Origin: Calliopum simillimum
Lineage: Eukaryota; Arthropoda; Insecta; Diptera; Lauxaniidae
Length of the DNA: 64,000 bases
Direction: 5' to 3'
NCBI GenBank assembly: GCA_951812925.1
Contig: OX638368.1
Span: forward strand, 124,519,309-124,583,308
Below, one piece after another: positions 19,743-30,920 of the stretch; the first letter of the stretch is position 1, and every line of letters begins with the position of its first letter. The position numbers and the translations under genes are program-made. The notes beneath the pieces were generated by a model. That model saw only the letters and a program-made list of their open reading frames with translations. It did not search any database and was not told where the DNA came from.

Positions 19743-21212
19743 TTTTTTTTTTTTTACAAACTGTTAGCTTTGAAAAGATGACAATCAGGAACAAAATATA
19801 GCAAGCTATATTTTCTACAGTTTTTGGGACATAGCTGTGTAAATTTTTTACGCTTTTTAGGGTATATAGCTTCTCATACTCAAAAAAGGCGTTTTTGACA
19901 AAAATTGAGAAATATCCCAACTTAAGAGTAGAAGTTATTAGGAAAACACTAACCGATTTCGACGCACATAACCTTGAAAGTTTTGTTATTTATCTCGCTT
20001 TAGCGCAATTTAGGACACATAAAATATTTTCAAGATGTAAATACAAAATACACAGTGAAAGAAAAATACTCAAAATCATCCCTTTACAAAAAATACAAAG
20101 TATATAACAATTGTCTTATCTCGCGCAAATTTCAACAGATCTCTATTTTGAAGACCATGTTTGAAAGTTCTTGCCTTCAATGATATTTTTTATCGAAACT
20201 TTGAGAATATTTTTAAACAAAAACATAAAAAGGTCGCTTTTTCATGAAATACAATGTTTTTTAACAAATTTCAAAACAGGTTTCCTACATTGATTGAGGC
20301 CTTGAATTTTTATGTGTCTCTTGTATCTTGAGTTTTAGCAAAAAAAAAAAAACGTTTTTTGAATCGAAAAATTTTAACTTCAAACTTCACTGTAGAGCAA
20401 TGAGGAAAATCTTAAAATGTAGAAAATCAGTTCCTTTCAAAGATTTGGGTTGAATTACTGTTAATAATTTCCTGGTTTTTGCAATAAGTTAAGAAACTGT
20501 AAAAAAAAATTTTGTTTTTGTCGTTCAGACCGTCATTCAAACCCCGGGCGGGCCATCTTTTGGGGGGTTTTGATCAAAACCACGTATGCAGTCTTTTAAG
20601 ACCAGAATCTTTAATAATTTTTGATGCATCCATTTTTGTCCGCTTCACGTGGAAGTCCCTATATTGTAAATTACTATTTATAAACACAAAGTTTAGCACA
20701 TCATTTAGCTTGAACACTTCGCCTATGCTTTTCAAATGGTCGTCTTAGTCATCACTAATGCAAAATTTTTATGATGTTTAGCTTAAGAGTCATGTTTTTT
20801 TTAATTAATTGTTATTTTAGACAAAATTATTACTCATTGCTTCAGTTTATACAAAGCTTTTCAGGTTCTAATATTTACCATTTGATTCAGTTAAGTATTC
20901 CAATTGAAACAACCGGTCTATTTGGCAATTCATTTATTAATCATCATAACTGGCTTAACAATTCATATATATGCATATACTTAACTTAGTTCGAATGAGA
21001 GTGTCCTCTTAATTTCTAGTTAATACACAAAGCAGACTTGCATGAAAGAAACTTAATATGCAAATTAATGAGAGACTTACTTACGTGAGCTTACATTTCA
21101 TTATCAATAGTTCCTTCGAAATAAAATAACCGAAAGCAATGAGACCATTTAGCTAATACATTGCTTGAGACTCAAGACAATACATTGTATTTTGATTCCA
21201 GCAACACATCAT
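19743..21212. other. Spacer downstream of SLC22 copy 3
   Basis: It is AT-rich with no gene. From about 20300 it follows 12170-12950 of block 1. It carries an extra ~135 bases at about 20990-21125 that block 1 lacks at the matching place; part of these (21067-21104) matches 16199-16236. Confidence 0.5.
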
Positions 21213-22751
21213 CTATTTTACTTTCCTTCTAAATTTCTCTCCATCACCAAGTGTTTCCAATGTGGGCTTGTTCAAAGTTTCCGGCAGAAGGAGTGTAAGC
21301 GAACCTCCCATAAACGCCAACATGCCGTATATAACCAAAGGCATTGGGCGCCATAACTGTGAAGTAGCAAATATAACTGGCGTAAACATGCCACCGAGGC
21401 GGGAAATCATTGATGCAGCACCCAAGCCAACATTACGTACAACTGTTGGAAATTGTTCCGCTGAAAATATATAAATGGTACCGATTGCTAATGTAATTCC
21501 AAATTTCCCGAGAATGATAAGTGTGATAAAGAGCCAATTCATATCACTTGTGGGTGCCATGGTTAATATTAGAACAATACCAGTAAATGCCATACTACTG
21601 CAGAGCACCGGACGACGACCCCATCGATCAACTAAAAGCAGCACAACACAAAGTGATGGAATCTCCAGAATGACACTGATTGCAAAATTCAAAAAGATGT
21701 TATCACCCATTATATCCATATTCCATGTTATTCCATAGTAGATACTTATAATGACGAACCAATCAAAAAATATCAACAAAGTTTTGCATCGCATATTTGG
21801 GGATCTGAATAAATCTAAAACTGTCGTGGTCGCCGTAACAGTATCAGATTTTTTTTTATCCAAATCCATCAAGTTCTCCATCGTCTCGATTGTTATTTTG
21901 ACTTTGTTGTAACGGACGATTTTCTTAATGCTTGCCAATGCCTTCTCTTTTTGATTTGTGGCTATCAACCAACGTGTCGATTCCGGTATAAGCCATGGAT
22001 AAGCCAAAAATAGGAGGCCAGTGAGAGTCATTACAATCTGTAAAGTGCGCCAGTCTCTTATGACAAAGGCATAGCCAGTTGCAATCAGTGCACCAGCCGA
22101 TTCGAAAGCACCCATTAATATACTAGCAAGCAAACGGTAGCGTGGTCCAAGCATTTCCATTATTAGCACAAAGGTTACTACATAAACACCAGACACCGTT
22201 GCACCTAAAAATATGCGCGCAATAGTAAAGCTGATGATGTTTCTTGCTAAGCCCGCAAAAATCCCAGAAATCAATTGTATCCCTAGCGCAAGCATTAAAA
22301 TTGGCTTTCGTCCAAATTTATCTGAAAGTTGTCCAAAGATAATGCTGCCCAGCAATAAACCAAACATGAAAAGAGATTGCTGCAAGCCGATCAACCAGCT
22401 ACGCTCACAGACTAAATGCCATTCGGTGACAGCGCTATTTGGATAAAGGCTCTTATCATAGATATAGCTGGAACAAGTGACGCTCTTGTTTGCATCGGTG
22501 TAAAACTCACATGGTGTTTCTTTTGAATACCTGGATTCCCATATTTCAGCTGGAAGTTCGAAGTTTGAAGCATTCGTATCCGTTGTATTCTCCATGGAAA
22601 GTGCACATCGGAAATTTGGCTGTGCAAAAAGAAAAACTATTGAGACAGCGTGCATGGCGCAAACCATAGTGACAAGGCATATAAGGAATAACACAAAACG
22701 TTGGTATCGGCCAAATTCACCCAAAGAACTGATGATCTCATCATAACTCAT
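21213..22751 (-). CDS. SLC22-family organic ion transporter, intronless copy 3
   Basis: A single frame of 512 residues starting MSYDEIISSLGEFGRYQRF. It is nearly identical to copy 2 over most of its length, with the same MFS signatures (GQLSDKFGRKP, PESTRW, DRWGRRP, AEQFPTVVRN, LPETLNKPTLETL) and Arg in TM11 (SRLGG). Differences: one residue is missing in the cytoplasmic loop (ETMENLMDLD), several residues in the 5th to 6th TM differ (MGAFESAGALIATGYAF), and the tail ends early at KFRRKVK, 11 residues before copy 2. No frameshift or stop, so it looks intact. Likely a plasma-membrane carrier for organic ions, substrate unknown. It lies in duplication block 2. Confidence 0.9.
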   Translation of the reverse strand: MSYDEIISSLGEFGRYQRFVLFLICLVTMVCAMHAVSIVFLFAQPNFRCALSMENTTDTNASNFELPAEIWESRYSKETPCEFYTDANKSVTCSSYIYDKSLYPNSAVTEWHLVCERSWLIGLQQSLFMFGLLLGSIIFGQLSDKFGRKPILMLALGIQLISGIFAGLARNIISFTIARIFLGATVSGVYVVTFVLIMEMLGPRYRLLASILMGAFESAGALIATGYAFVIRDWRTLQIVMTLTGLLFLAYPWLIPESTRWLIATNQKEKALASIKKIVRYNKVKITIETMENLMDLDKKKSDTVTATTTVLDLFRSPNMRCKTLLIFFDWFVIISIYYGITWNMDIMGDNIFLNFAISVILEIPSLCVVLLLVDRWGRRPVLCSSMAFTGIVLILTMAPTSDMNWLFITLIILGKFGITLAIGTIYIFSAEQFPTVVRNVGLGAASMISRLGGMFTPVIFATSQLWRPMPLVIYGMLAFMGGSLTLLLPETLNKPTLETLGDGEKFRRKVK

Positions 22752-22800
22752 TTTGATTAAACGAAATACTTTATAATTGTTATTACGCGTGCGGTTTTAA

Positions 22801-22837
22801 AGACTAAGCGATTCGAATATTTGTGTTAAACTGATCA
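22801..22837 (-). promoter_or_regulatory. Core promoter of SLC22 copy 3: Inr and near-DPE
   Basis: On the minus strand TCAGTT at 22834-22829 has +1 at 22832, and AGTCT at 22805-22801 is at +28 to +32, as in copy 2. The word CATTGCGCGATGA lies just upstream. No TATA box. The leader is about 81 nt. Confidence 0.55.
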
Positions 22838-23100
22838 TCGCGCAATGAAATAGAGCAGTTAAAGCCTTAGTTGCAAGAGAAGGTTTTAAGGCTCTTTTTT
22901 ATACCCTACAAATATGGTAGATGAATTCTGTTCGGCGTTCCATTTGTAGCGAATAAAAGATTAATAGGACGCATTCTCTGGAAAATGGACAGTGGTTTCC
23001 AAAAAACAGACAAATGTTAATGACTGAGACACATCGGGAAAAGTATTTGGTTTTCAAATAAAAGTAATGTCATAATAATTCCCGCTTACTTGTAGATTAA

Positions 23101-23776
23101 TTACACAGTCCTGCGTTTTTGATAAAGTTAAAAAAGTATGATTTGAGAGTAGATGATTTTTATAGATTTTTGATCGCTGAATCCGAATATGATCCGATTT
23201 GCTCCATCACGTCTGAGATCCGGGTTAACCGTGACTTAAAGTGCAAGAAACGCAATTTTCAGACATATGGCGTACATCGAGAAAGTAGTCTTGTTCTTTT
23301 TTGACAGCGGCATTGAATAGCCTTGAGCTTCCTCTTTAAAGCATACTTTTAACTTTTTCAATTGAATTATTAGTTTCCGAGATATGATCGATTGAAGTAA
23401 AGGTATCGCTAATCCCTGTAAAAGACTATATTCAATTTGTATACCTTTTCTTCAATGGATGATATCTCAGAAACTAATGATCCAATTGGAAAAGTTTAAA
23501 GTAAGCTTTAAAGAGGAAGCTTAGGGCTATTCAATGCCTCCATCAAAAGTGAACTAGACTACTTTCAGGATGTACGCCGTATGTTTGAAAATAGCGTTTT
23601 TTGCACTTTAAATCAAGGATAACTCGGATCTCAGACGTGATCGGAGGACATATTCGGATTCAGCGAGCAAAAATCTATAAAAATCACTTACTCTGATCTC
23701 ATACTTTTTTTCATCGCAGGACTGTGTTATTGGCCCTATGTTCCTCCTAGGAGTTAAAGGAGAATACATTCATACA
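23101..23776. mobile_element. Foldback insertion with 14-bp direct repeats
   Basis: Direct repeats TACTTGTAGATTAA flank it (23087-23100, 23777-23790), and block 1 has a single intact copy of this site near 14866-14880. The insertion is mostly one palindrome from ACACAGTCCTGCG (23102) to CGCAGGACTGTGT (about 23735). Pairing words include GCTGAATCCGAATATG, CACGTCTGAGATCCG and TTTAAAGTGCAA. No frame is kept. Confidence 0.75.
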
Positions 23777-23800
23777 TACTTGTAGATTAAAAAAATGGAA

Positions 23801-25517
23801 TTTTCGAAGGTACTACTTAGCTGATTGCGTTTACGAGATATTGCATTTTTAAGAATTTTTTTTTTGAACTTTTTATTAAAAAAGCGAATTTCTTTTTTTT
23901 TTTTATTGAGAATTAGCAAGAAATAAAAACAATAAAAGTCATTCTCTATGTAAATTTCAATGATGAATCTTAATCCGGACTCAGAATTGCTATATTTTAT
24001 GAGGTTTTCGAGAAATCCTTACCTTAAATTTTGGTTTTTCGGGATTTTTGAGGTTATATAACAGCACAATGAAATTCTTAGCCATAAAACCTGATAACGC
24101 AACTTAAAGCTCCAGTCTTTTTTTTCAAAACTCAGTTTAAATAAAATCGATATCTATTTTCGTCTTCGATATAGAGCAAAACCGTGGGTTTTTGTTTTTT
24201 TGCACCTTTCAGGTTAGAATAATTCGAAGAAGAAAGTTGATATCGATATATATTAAACAGGGTTTGAAGTAAAAGCATAATGCTTCAAGCTGCTTTATAT
24301 GGTTTTTTGGCCAAGGATTTCCTTGTTCTAATATATTTATAACCTTAAGGTTATGCTTATGATCGGGCGTATTCGCGTCGCGCGATGCGATGCGAATAGC
24401 TGCTTGCGACAAGTTATACGAGTACATATGGATATGATACAGCGATTTAACGAAAAGCGATTTCGAGCGAGGAGAATTTACAACCAAAAATTTTTGAAAC
24501 AGAGTAACGCATCGATCAACTTTTATTTGAAATGACAATTTTTTTGTCTTTGGTGACCCCTAGTGAAATTTTCCATAGAATATTTTTGTGAAACACATTT
24601 AACCATTTTAGCTCAGTTTTTGGTAAAAAGCGGTCACAAAGACCCATAAAAATAGGTTATAATGGGTTCAGGTGTTCTAAAAAATTATTCCTTGCTTAAT
24701 TTAATGGTGACTGTGGAACAAAAAGTTTCATGCAAAATGTAGTTTTAGAGTTTTACAGGAGGATGAAATTTCGAAAAAACATTTCTTGTTAGTATTTTAT
24801 CTAAAAACGATATACCATATGATTGATTTTATGTTCAAGGTATTATTTTTGGTATATACTTACCTTGATTCAAGGCAAAGTATTTGATATATCGCACGAC
24901 TCAATCTGAGCGTTTTTGAGGTCGTAAGAAAATAAAATCAGCATCTGGCCGAGATTTTGCATAAACAGTGTTGAGCGACCACTAAATAATCTTCAAAAAA
25001 ATTTAAAAACTTGTCAGCTCACTTTTTTGACATCTTCTTTTAGTTTTTTGGGGATAATCGTGGAATTTCCAATGCCTAATATGCATGATAAGCATTTAGT
25101 TGCGATTCTTCTGGATGCTAAACACTCAGTCGCTAGCGATTATGCTGGCGAAAACACTACTTGCGATAGAGCGATTTTGGTTGCATCGCGCGATGCGAAT
25201 TCGCTCGATCTTAAACATAGCCTTAAAGAATCAAAAAATTAAAAAAAATGTTTCTAACTTTCATGTTTGTACTCGTGTATCCCAAAATGTATGGAAAATT
25301 AGTCTTGAGGTTAGGATTTCTCGAAAACCATAAATTCTAAGACCGAATTCAAATTCAGCAAAGAAATTTACATTGAAAATGACTTTTCTTGGTTTGGTTT
25401 GTTGCTAGTTTTCTAAAAAATTCCAAAATTTTTTTTTTTTTACACCAAAAAAAGTTAAAATAAATATCTTAAAAATACAATATCTAGTTAATTCAATCAG
25501 CTAGGATTTTCGAAAAT
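23801..25517. repeat. Old foldback element upstream of SLC22 copy 3
   Basis: This corresponds to 14885-15618 of block 1, with a TTAA element inserted at 24349-25222. Arms show TTTCGAAGGTACTACTTAGC on the left and GCTAGGATTTTCGAAA on the right. Confidence 0.6.
24349..25222. mobile_element. TTAA-flanked non-autonomous DNA transposon (874 bp)
   Basis: Ends GGTTATGCTTATGATCGGGC and GGCTATGTTTAAGATCGAGC are inverted and continue into CGCGATGC words. TTAA flanks both sides (24345-24348, 25223-25226). The paralogous site in block 1 (ATAACCTTAAAAGAATC, about 15356-15372) is empty with one TTAA. TTAA targets are typical of piggyBac and Kolobok elements. The interior has no transposase frame; a part (24540-24760) resembles 53270-53440. 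Confidence 0.85.
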
Positions 25518-26121
25518 TAAGGCCTCAATGAATAACTTTGCATAAGAAACCTAGAGTAGGAGGACATCGAGGTATAATCGAGTTTAAACGACCCATGTAG
25601 GGTGTTTTTTTATAACAAGGCTGAAGATATTGCTCTAACTGGTTTTAAATTTCGCAACTTCATTGTTCAAAATATTATATTTAAATAATCGTTATTTGTA
25701 TTTGCTAGAAAACACGTTGTGTTGTGTATGAATGCGTTGTAGTAACAGAATACGATAATTTATTTTAACTTCTTGGAAATTATAATTAAATTCTAAATTT
25801 ATATGCACGTTTTTGGATTATCAACTCACTCTCTTAATATTAATAAAAAATTATAAAATTCTATTTTCTCTCCTTACCATATAAAGAATTATGGTTCCAA
25901 TGAGCGTCTTTCTCGATGCCTTTCAAACTGCAATAAATTTGCAAAACAATTAGATGTTATTGTAGCATAAATAAGAATCTTTTTATTAAACAACAGAACA
26001 TTATTATGTAATCTCAAGCTTTTAATTACGAAACTTTGTTAATCTAGTTTTCAAATATTTTATTTTGTAATCTGTATGGGCCTCAGACCAGAAGATAAAA
26101 AAATAAATAAATAAACATATG

Positions 26122-26890
26122 CAGTAGGTCAAAGCCAAACTCGTACACCAAAGAAACTATTTTTCAATGTCCCAAAACTAAATACGCAAAAATAATTTAA
26201 GAAATTTAAGGTACATTTATAAATAGCCTATTTAATCCTTTAATTTTAACAAAAAACCAAACTTAAAATTTTCCGTTATTTTTGAAAATAAATAAAAAGT
26301 TACAGATGTCAAGCATATTCAGTACCAAAGCCGAACTCATACACCTCACCAAAATGATAATTTTTACATGAGTTCAGTATTTAGTGTACATTATTTTGTT
26401 TTTAATTGTTATGTTTAGTCCTTTGAATTAGTTTTTCACAATAGCTCGGATAAATTTTTTTCCATTCTTCCATAAATGCCCTTTTCAGTTTAGTTTTTGA
26501 AGAAATATTGTGCTGGCGAACTTTTGCGTCCAGTTAATTCGACAAGATTTCAATAGCATTTATATCTGAATCCTGTACCAGTGTTACGAATACATTGGGA
26601 CAGTTATATTGAATCCATGGTCTCGTATTATAAGAAATATGTTTCAGATCGTTATCTTGGTAAAAATACATATCACTACATTGACCTAGTTTATCATTAC
26701 ATCGCAGTAAGTTTAGTCTTAAAATGTTCAATTAAATCTGATGATCCTTACTTCATCATACATCAGCAAAATGGAGTATTCCAGGCCCAGCTGCTGGAAA
26801 AGGGCCCCAAATCATTGGTGAACCACCTTCATGGCCATAATACAATTATACGAGGAACATTTTCTTAGAACACATTAATCCATTACATAC
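26122..26890 (-). pseudogene. Tc1-like transposon relic with doubled terminal repeats
   Basis: On the minus strand, broken frames show the Tc1 transposase order: GSPMIWGPFPAAGPGILHF (about 26835-26775), then LRLNLL..DKLGQCSD, YQDNDLKHISYNT (the DNDPKH block with the second catalytic Asp) and NCPNVF..SDINAIE (26731-26534). After a frameshift LDAKVRQH...KLKRAFMEEWKKI continues to about 26408. The N-terminal half is missing. At this end two direct copies of a CAGTRBCAAAGCCRAACTC-like repeat lie at 26122 and 26326, about 205 bases apart, as in IR/DR-type Tc1 elements. No matching right end was found. Confidence 0.75.
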
Positions 26891-27689
26891 AGTTTTATGG
26901 TCTTTTTGACACTTTTTACAAAAAGTGTTCTTCAAAAATATTCTACGTAAAATTTCACTAGTGGTCATCAAGAAATTCTTAAAACTTAAAAATAATGCGT
27001 AAAAGTGAATTGGCTAAAATCAACCTTACTAAATAAACTTAAAATACATAAATATGTAAATAATTATCCGATTGAGTCATAATGGAAAGAATGTCGCGTT
27101 CGTATTGTCACGTAACGATTCAGATTATGATCAAAACAAAGAAAAGTACAGAAGATATTTGAATCAAAGATAAGATTCTAAAATTAGTCGCACTAAAAAA
27201 TTCTTTTTTTGCGTGTATCTTGGAACCAGGACTTGCCTGCTATATACGTTTGCACTAATTATAGTGCTACTTAATAGGTATAATGTTAAGTAAAAACTAA
27301 AATAAAAATATGTTTTACTTCCACTTTTTTTGCACTTTAAATGTGTGCTACGGTGACGTTGGAAAATGTCCATATGTTTATTATTGATTAGCGTCATCTT
27401 CTGAGTCGATATAGCCATGCTCGTCTATTTCTACGGCCTAACAAAACAAGATGAACCAATTAAATTTTGCCTTTGTCGTCAAAATTAGCTCGGGGTAATG
27501 AAAATTAATAAAGTCGGATGTCGAAGACTCCTACCGGCGTATTTAGTAGAATTCTGGTTTAAGTGGACTTTATTGATTTTTGACTCGTTGCAGCTTATTT
27601 GACCCCCAATGAAATTTTGCGATTCTTTCAGTGAGTATATCTTCAAAAGCACATCCAAGAGAATTTTTCCGATAATTTCAGGACCTAAC
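26891..27689. other. AT-rich spacer
   Basis: No gene, RNA or clear repeat was found. Short frames on either strand look random. Confidence 0.4.
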
Positions 27690-28327
27690 CGATTATTTCA
27701 GTTTTTTTTTCAATGATTTCTAACTCAACTTTTTAAATTGATTTCGATACTTAATGATTAATTCAGATTGCTATAGACTTTTTTGATGTTTTTGGATAGT
27801 TTTCGATTAATTCCGATTCCCGTAAACTTTTTCGATATTTCTCGATAACTTCAGACTTTAATTGACTATTTCGATGTTTTTTCGATTACTCCGATTACTG
27901 TTAACTTTTTCGATATTTATGATAATTTCCGACCTTGTTAAAAATTTCAAATGTTTTTCGATAATTTTCTGGTTTAACACATTTATTGGATGTTTCCTTT
28001 TTTCGATAATTTTCGATTCTTATTGACTTTTTTTCCACATTTTTAATTATTTATCGAAAAACATCGAAAAAGTCAATTAAAGTCTAAGTTATTGAAAAAC
28101 ATCGAAAAGTCCACAAGAATCGGAATTATTCGAAAACTATCCAAAAGTCTATAGGAATCTAAATTAATCACAAAGTACCGAAATCAATCGAAAAAATCGG
28201 TATAGGTCAGAAATCACCAAAACACTGAAAAAATCGGCTAGATCCTGAAATTATCGAAAAAGAGTGCAGAAATCGGAATGAATCGAAAAACATTCAAAAA
28301 TATCGAAAAATTCGTCAAGAATCATAA
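27690..28327. repeat. Large imperfect palindrome of TCGATAATTT words
   Basis: The left half repeats TTTTCGATAATTTC/GATTC words and the right half (from about 28040) repeats their inverse GAAAATCGGAATTATCGAAAA in many imperfect copies. This looks like a foldback grown from a short iterated motif. Confidence 0.6.
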
Positions 28328-28815
28328 CACAGGTTTACAAAAAAAAAAATGTCATGGCGTTTTGACCAGACTATGTGTTTCCTAGGGACTTTGACGTCCT
28401 GAATCCGAATCCGGGGTCCGTTTTTTTCCAGAACGTCTGAGAAAAAAGATTTCAAGGTCATATGGAGGTCAAAATGGGGTTCATGTGTCATTTAGTGATA
28501 AACTCGCAAGAATTCTAAAAATAATTTTTTATCATTGATTTCTTAGGTCTTAAAAAGAATATGTATGTGATCAAAAAGGGTATCTCGGACCTAGTTTCGG
28601 AGATATAGCCATCCGGATATATCTTCTATGAAAACCGCTATAAGTTGGGAACCCCTGGATGGATTTAAAAAATATTGGTGTCATATGAAAGGTATTTTGT
28701 TGCTGTTGTTGTTGGTGTTGTTGATTTATTTGTTGTTGTAATTGAAAAATTTCACAAAATTTCAAAAAGGGTCATATCTCGAAAAATATGAATCCGATTT
28801 TTTTGTAAACCTGTG
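28328..28815. mobile_element. MITE with CACAGGTTTACAAAAAAA ends
   Basis: Ends CACAGGTTTACAAAAAAA and TTTTTTTGTAAACCTGTG are inverted, flanked by TAA on both sides (28325-28327, 28816-28818), a Harbinger-like 3-bp target. Inside is a GTT-rich microsatellite at about 28690-28740. No coding capacity. Confidence 0.75.
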
Positions 28816-29213
28816 TAATGAATCGAAAACTCCGAAAAAATCGAAGAGGGTCTTATATCAGGCGATATCAACATACAAAAGTTTGTCTTTATTTACAAAA
28901 TATTTTTTTTTGTAAAAATGCTTTTCACAAATATTTCTTTTGAGTAATAAAATCGTGTTCTAACGAGTCTGTAATTTTGAAAATGAAAAAGGACATAAAT
29001 AGCTAAACTCAAATTTTCCGAAATCGGACTTATTCTACTTCAAATAAACCTATTCATATTTTGAACTTTTTTTCAATTTTTATATTTTTTATTTATTATT
29101 TAATATCCCGATCTTATAGCTAATAAATGGTAATAAATAAAACTTACAACTACCTCATCGCATCAAAAACAAAGCACCTTAACGCTTTTAGATTCCAGCA
29201 ACTAACTCATCGT
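28816..29213. other. Spacer downstream of SLC22 copy 4
   Basis: AT-rich, without a gene. The end nearest copy 4 carries, on the minus strand, GATGAGTTAGTTGCTGGAAT after the stop codon, a 3' motif shared with the other three intronless copies. Confidence 0.5.
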
Positions 29214-30827
29214 CTATTCATTGACATTTATATTCTGCAAGTCACGCTCTAACTGTGGATTTTTTGTTTTTCTTGTAAAGTTCTCCCCATCGGCCAGTGT
29301 TTCCAATGTGGGCTTATCCAAAGTTTCCGGCAACAGTAGTGTCAGCGAACCGCCCATAAATGCCAATGTGCCACATATAACCAAGGGCAATGGACGCCAC
29401 AGCTTAGAGCCAATAAATAAAAATGGCGCCAATATACCACCGATGCGCGCTATCATTGACGCAGCACCTAAGCCAACATTACGCACAACTGTTGGAAATT
29501 GTTCCGCTGAAAATATATAAATGGTACCGAATGCAGCTGTAATGCCGAATTTTCCTAGCATAGCAAACACTATAATGAACCAATTCATATCATTTGGTGG
29601 TGCCATGGTTAACAGTAGACCAAGACCAGCAAGCAACAAACTGCCACAGAGCACCAGACGACGACCCCAACGATTGAGTACAAGCAGCATTGCACAATGT
29701 GCTGGAATTTCTATTGCGGCACTAATAACGAAATTCAGCAGAACATTTTCACCCAGCAAATTAGTATTCCACGATAGGCCATAGTAGGTACCTGTGATGA
29801 CAAACCAATCAAAAAAGATCAACAAAGATTTGCGTCGCATATTTGGATATTTGAATAAATCCAAAACTGTAGGCGTTGGAGCCGCAACGGTTTTTTTCGG
29901 CACAATTTCTAATTTTTTTTTACCCAAATCCGTTAAAAGTGTTTCAATTGTCTCAAGCGTAATGTTCAGTTTATTAAAACGTACGGTCTTCTTAATGTTT
30001 GCCAAAGCAGATTCTTTCCGATTTATGGTCAGTAGCCAACGTGTCGATTCTGGTATTAACCATGGGTATGGTATAAACAGCAAGCCCGTAAGTGCCATTG
30101 CAATTTGTAATGAGCGCCAGTCACGTATAACAAAAGCATATCCAGCTGCAGAAAGCGCACCTAACGAATAGCAAACCATTAGCGCTACACTGGCAAATAA
30201 ACGATGTCGTGGTCCGAGCATTTCCATTGCCAACACATAGGTAATTATAAAGACACCAGTAATTGTGGCACCAAGAAACATGCGCGCAATAGTGAAGCTG
30301 ATAAAGTTGCGTGCAAAGCCCGCAAATACGCCAGAAATCACTTGCACACCTAGCGTAAGCAATAATATCGGCTTACGTCCGAATTTATCCGAAAGTTGTC
30401 CAAAGATAATGCTGCCCAGCAATAAGCCAACCATAAAGAGTGATTGCTGCAAAGCGACTAACCAGCTACGCTCACAGACTAAATGCCATTCGGTGACAGC
30501 GCTATTTGGATAAACGCTCTTATCATAGATATAGCTGGAACAAGTGTCACTTTCATTTGTATCGGTGAGAAATTCACATGGTTTTTCTCTTGAATAGCTC
30601 GTTTCCCATATTTCAGTTGGTAGTTCGTAGCTTATACTATCCGTATCCGAAATATTCTCCGTAGATAGTGCACAACGGAAATTCGGTTGTGCCAAAAGAA
30701 AAACTATTGAGAAAGCGTGTATGGCACAAACCAAAGAGTTAAGACACAAGAGCAAAAAAATGCAACGTTGGTATTTGCCAAATTCACCCAAATAACTGAT
30801 GATCTCGTCATAACTCATTTCAAACAA
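29214..30827 (-). CDS. SLC22-family organic ion transporter, intronless copy 4
   Basis: A single frame of 537 residues if started at 30827; the ATG that aligns with the other copies (MSYDEIISYLGEFGKYQR) is codon 4, at 30818. It has the four loop cysteines, GQLSDKFGRKP, PESTRW, NRWGRRL in the second half (the last Pro of the signature is changed), AEQFPTVVRN, Arg in TM11 (ARIGG) and LPETLDKPTLETLADGE. The cytoplasmic loop has a small insert (KKTVAAPTP). In the TM7 region FDWFVITGTYYGLSWNTNLLG it resembles the intron-bearing Orct-like gene more than copies 1-3 do, which makes it the likely oldest member of the intronless group. Intact reading; substrate unknown. Confidence 0.9.
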   Translation of the reverse strand: MFEMSYDEIISYLGEFGKYQRCIFLLLCLNSLVCAIHAFSIVFLLAQPNFRCALSTENISDTDSISYELPTEIWETSYSREKPCEFLTDTNESDTCSSYIYDKSVYPNSAVTEWHLVCERSWLVALQQSLFMVGLLLGSIIFGQLSDKFGRKPILLLTLGVQVISGVFAGFARNFISFTIARMFLGATITGVFIITYVLAMEMLGPRHRLFASVALMVCYSLGALSAAGYAFVIRDWRSLQIAMALTGLLFIPYPWLIPESTRWLLTINRKESALANIKKTVRFNKLNITLETIETLLTDLGKKKLEIVPKKTVAAPTPTVLDLFKYPNMRRKSLLIFFDWFVITGTYYGLSWNTNLLGENVLLNFVISAAIEIPAHCAMLLVLNRWGRRLVLCGSLLLAGLGLLLTMAPPNDMNWFIIVFAMLGKFGITAAFGTIYIFSAEQFPTVVRNVGLGAASMIARIGGILAPFLFIGSKLWRPLPLVICGTLAFMGGSLTLLLPETLDKPTLETLADGENFTRKTKNPQLERDLQNINVNE

Positions 30828-30882
30828 AAGTCTATTTTAAAAATTATATTCGATATGCATATAGAATAACGTCGTTAAGACT

Positions 30883-30920
30883 GAACTTTACGATTCTAAT
30901 GCCTGCACCAAACTAATCAT
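30883..30920 (-). promoter_or_regulatory. Core promoter of SLC22 copy 4: weak Inr plus DPE
   Basis: On the minus strand, TTAGTT at 30916-30911 aligns with the TCAGTT of the other copies (+1 at 30914). AGTTC at 30887-30883 falls at +28 to +32 and fits RGWYV. The upstream word CATTGCGCAATGATTAG is shared. TTTTATT lies only about 23 bases upstream. Confidence 0.45.

Larger units (their letters stand above)
16668..26075. repeat. Segmental duplication, block 2 (orphan promoter plus SLC22 copy 3)
   Basis: This is the second copy of the block at 8985-16200. It starts inside the 5' leader of a copy-1-like gene and contains its core promoter without any gene body, then the copy-3 gene and its upstream flank. 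It is longer than block 1 because of at least four insertions not found there (17348-18968, 19016-19200, 23101-23776, 24349-25222). Confidence 0.8.
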
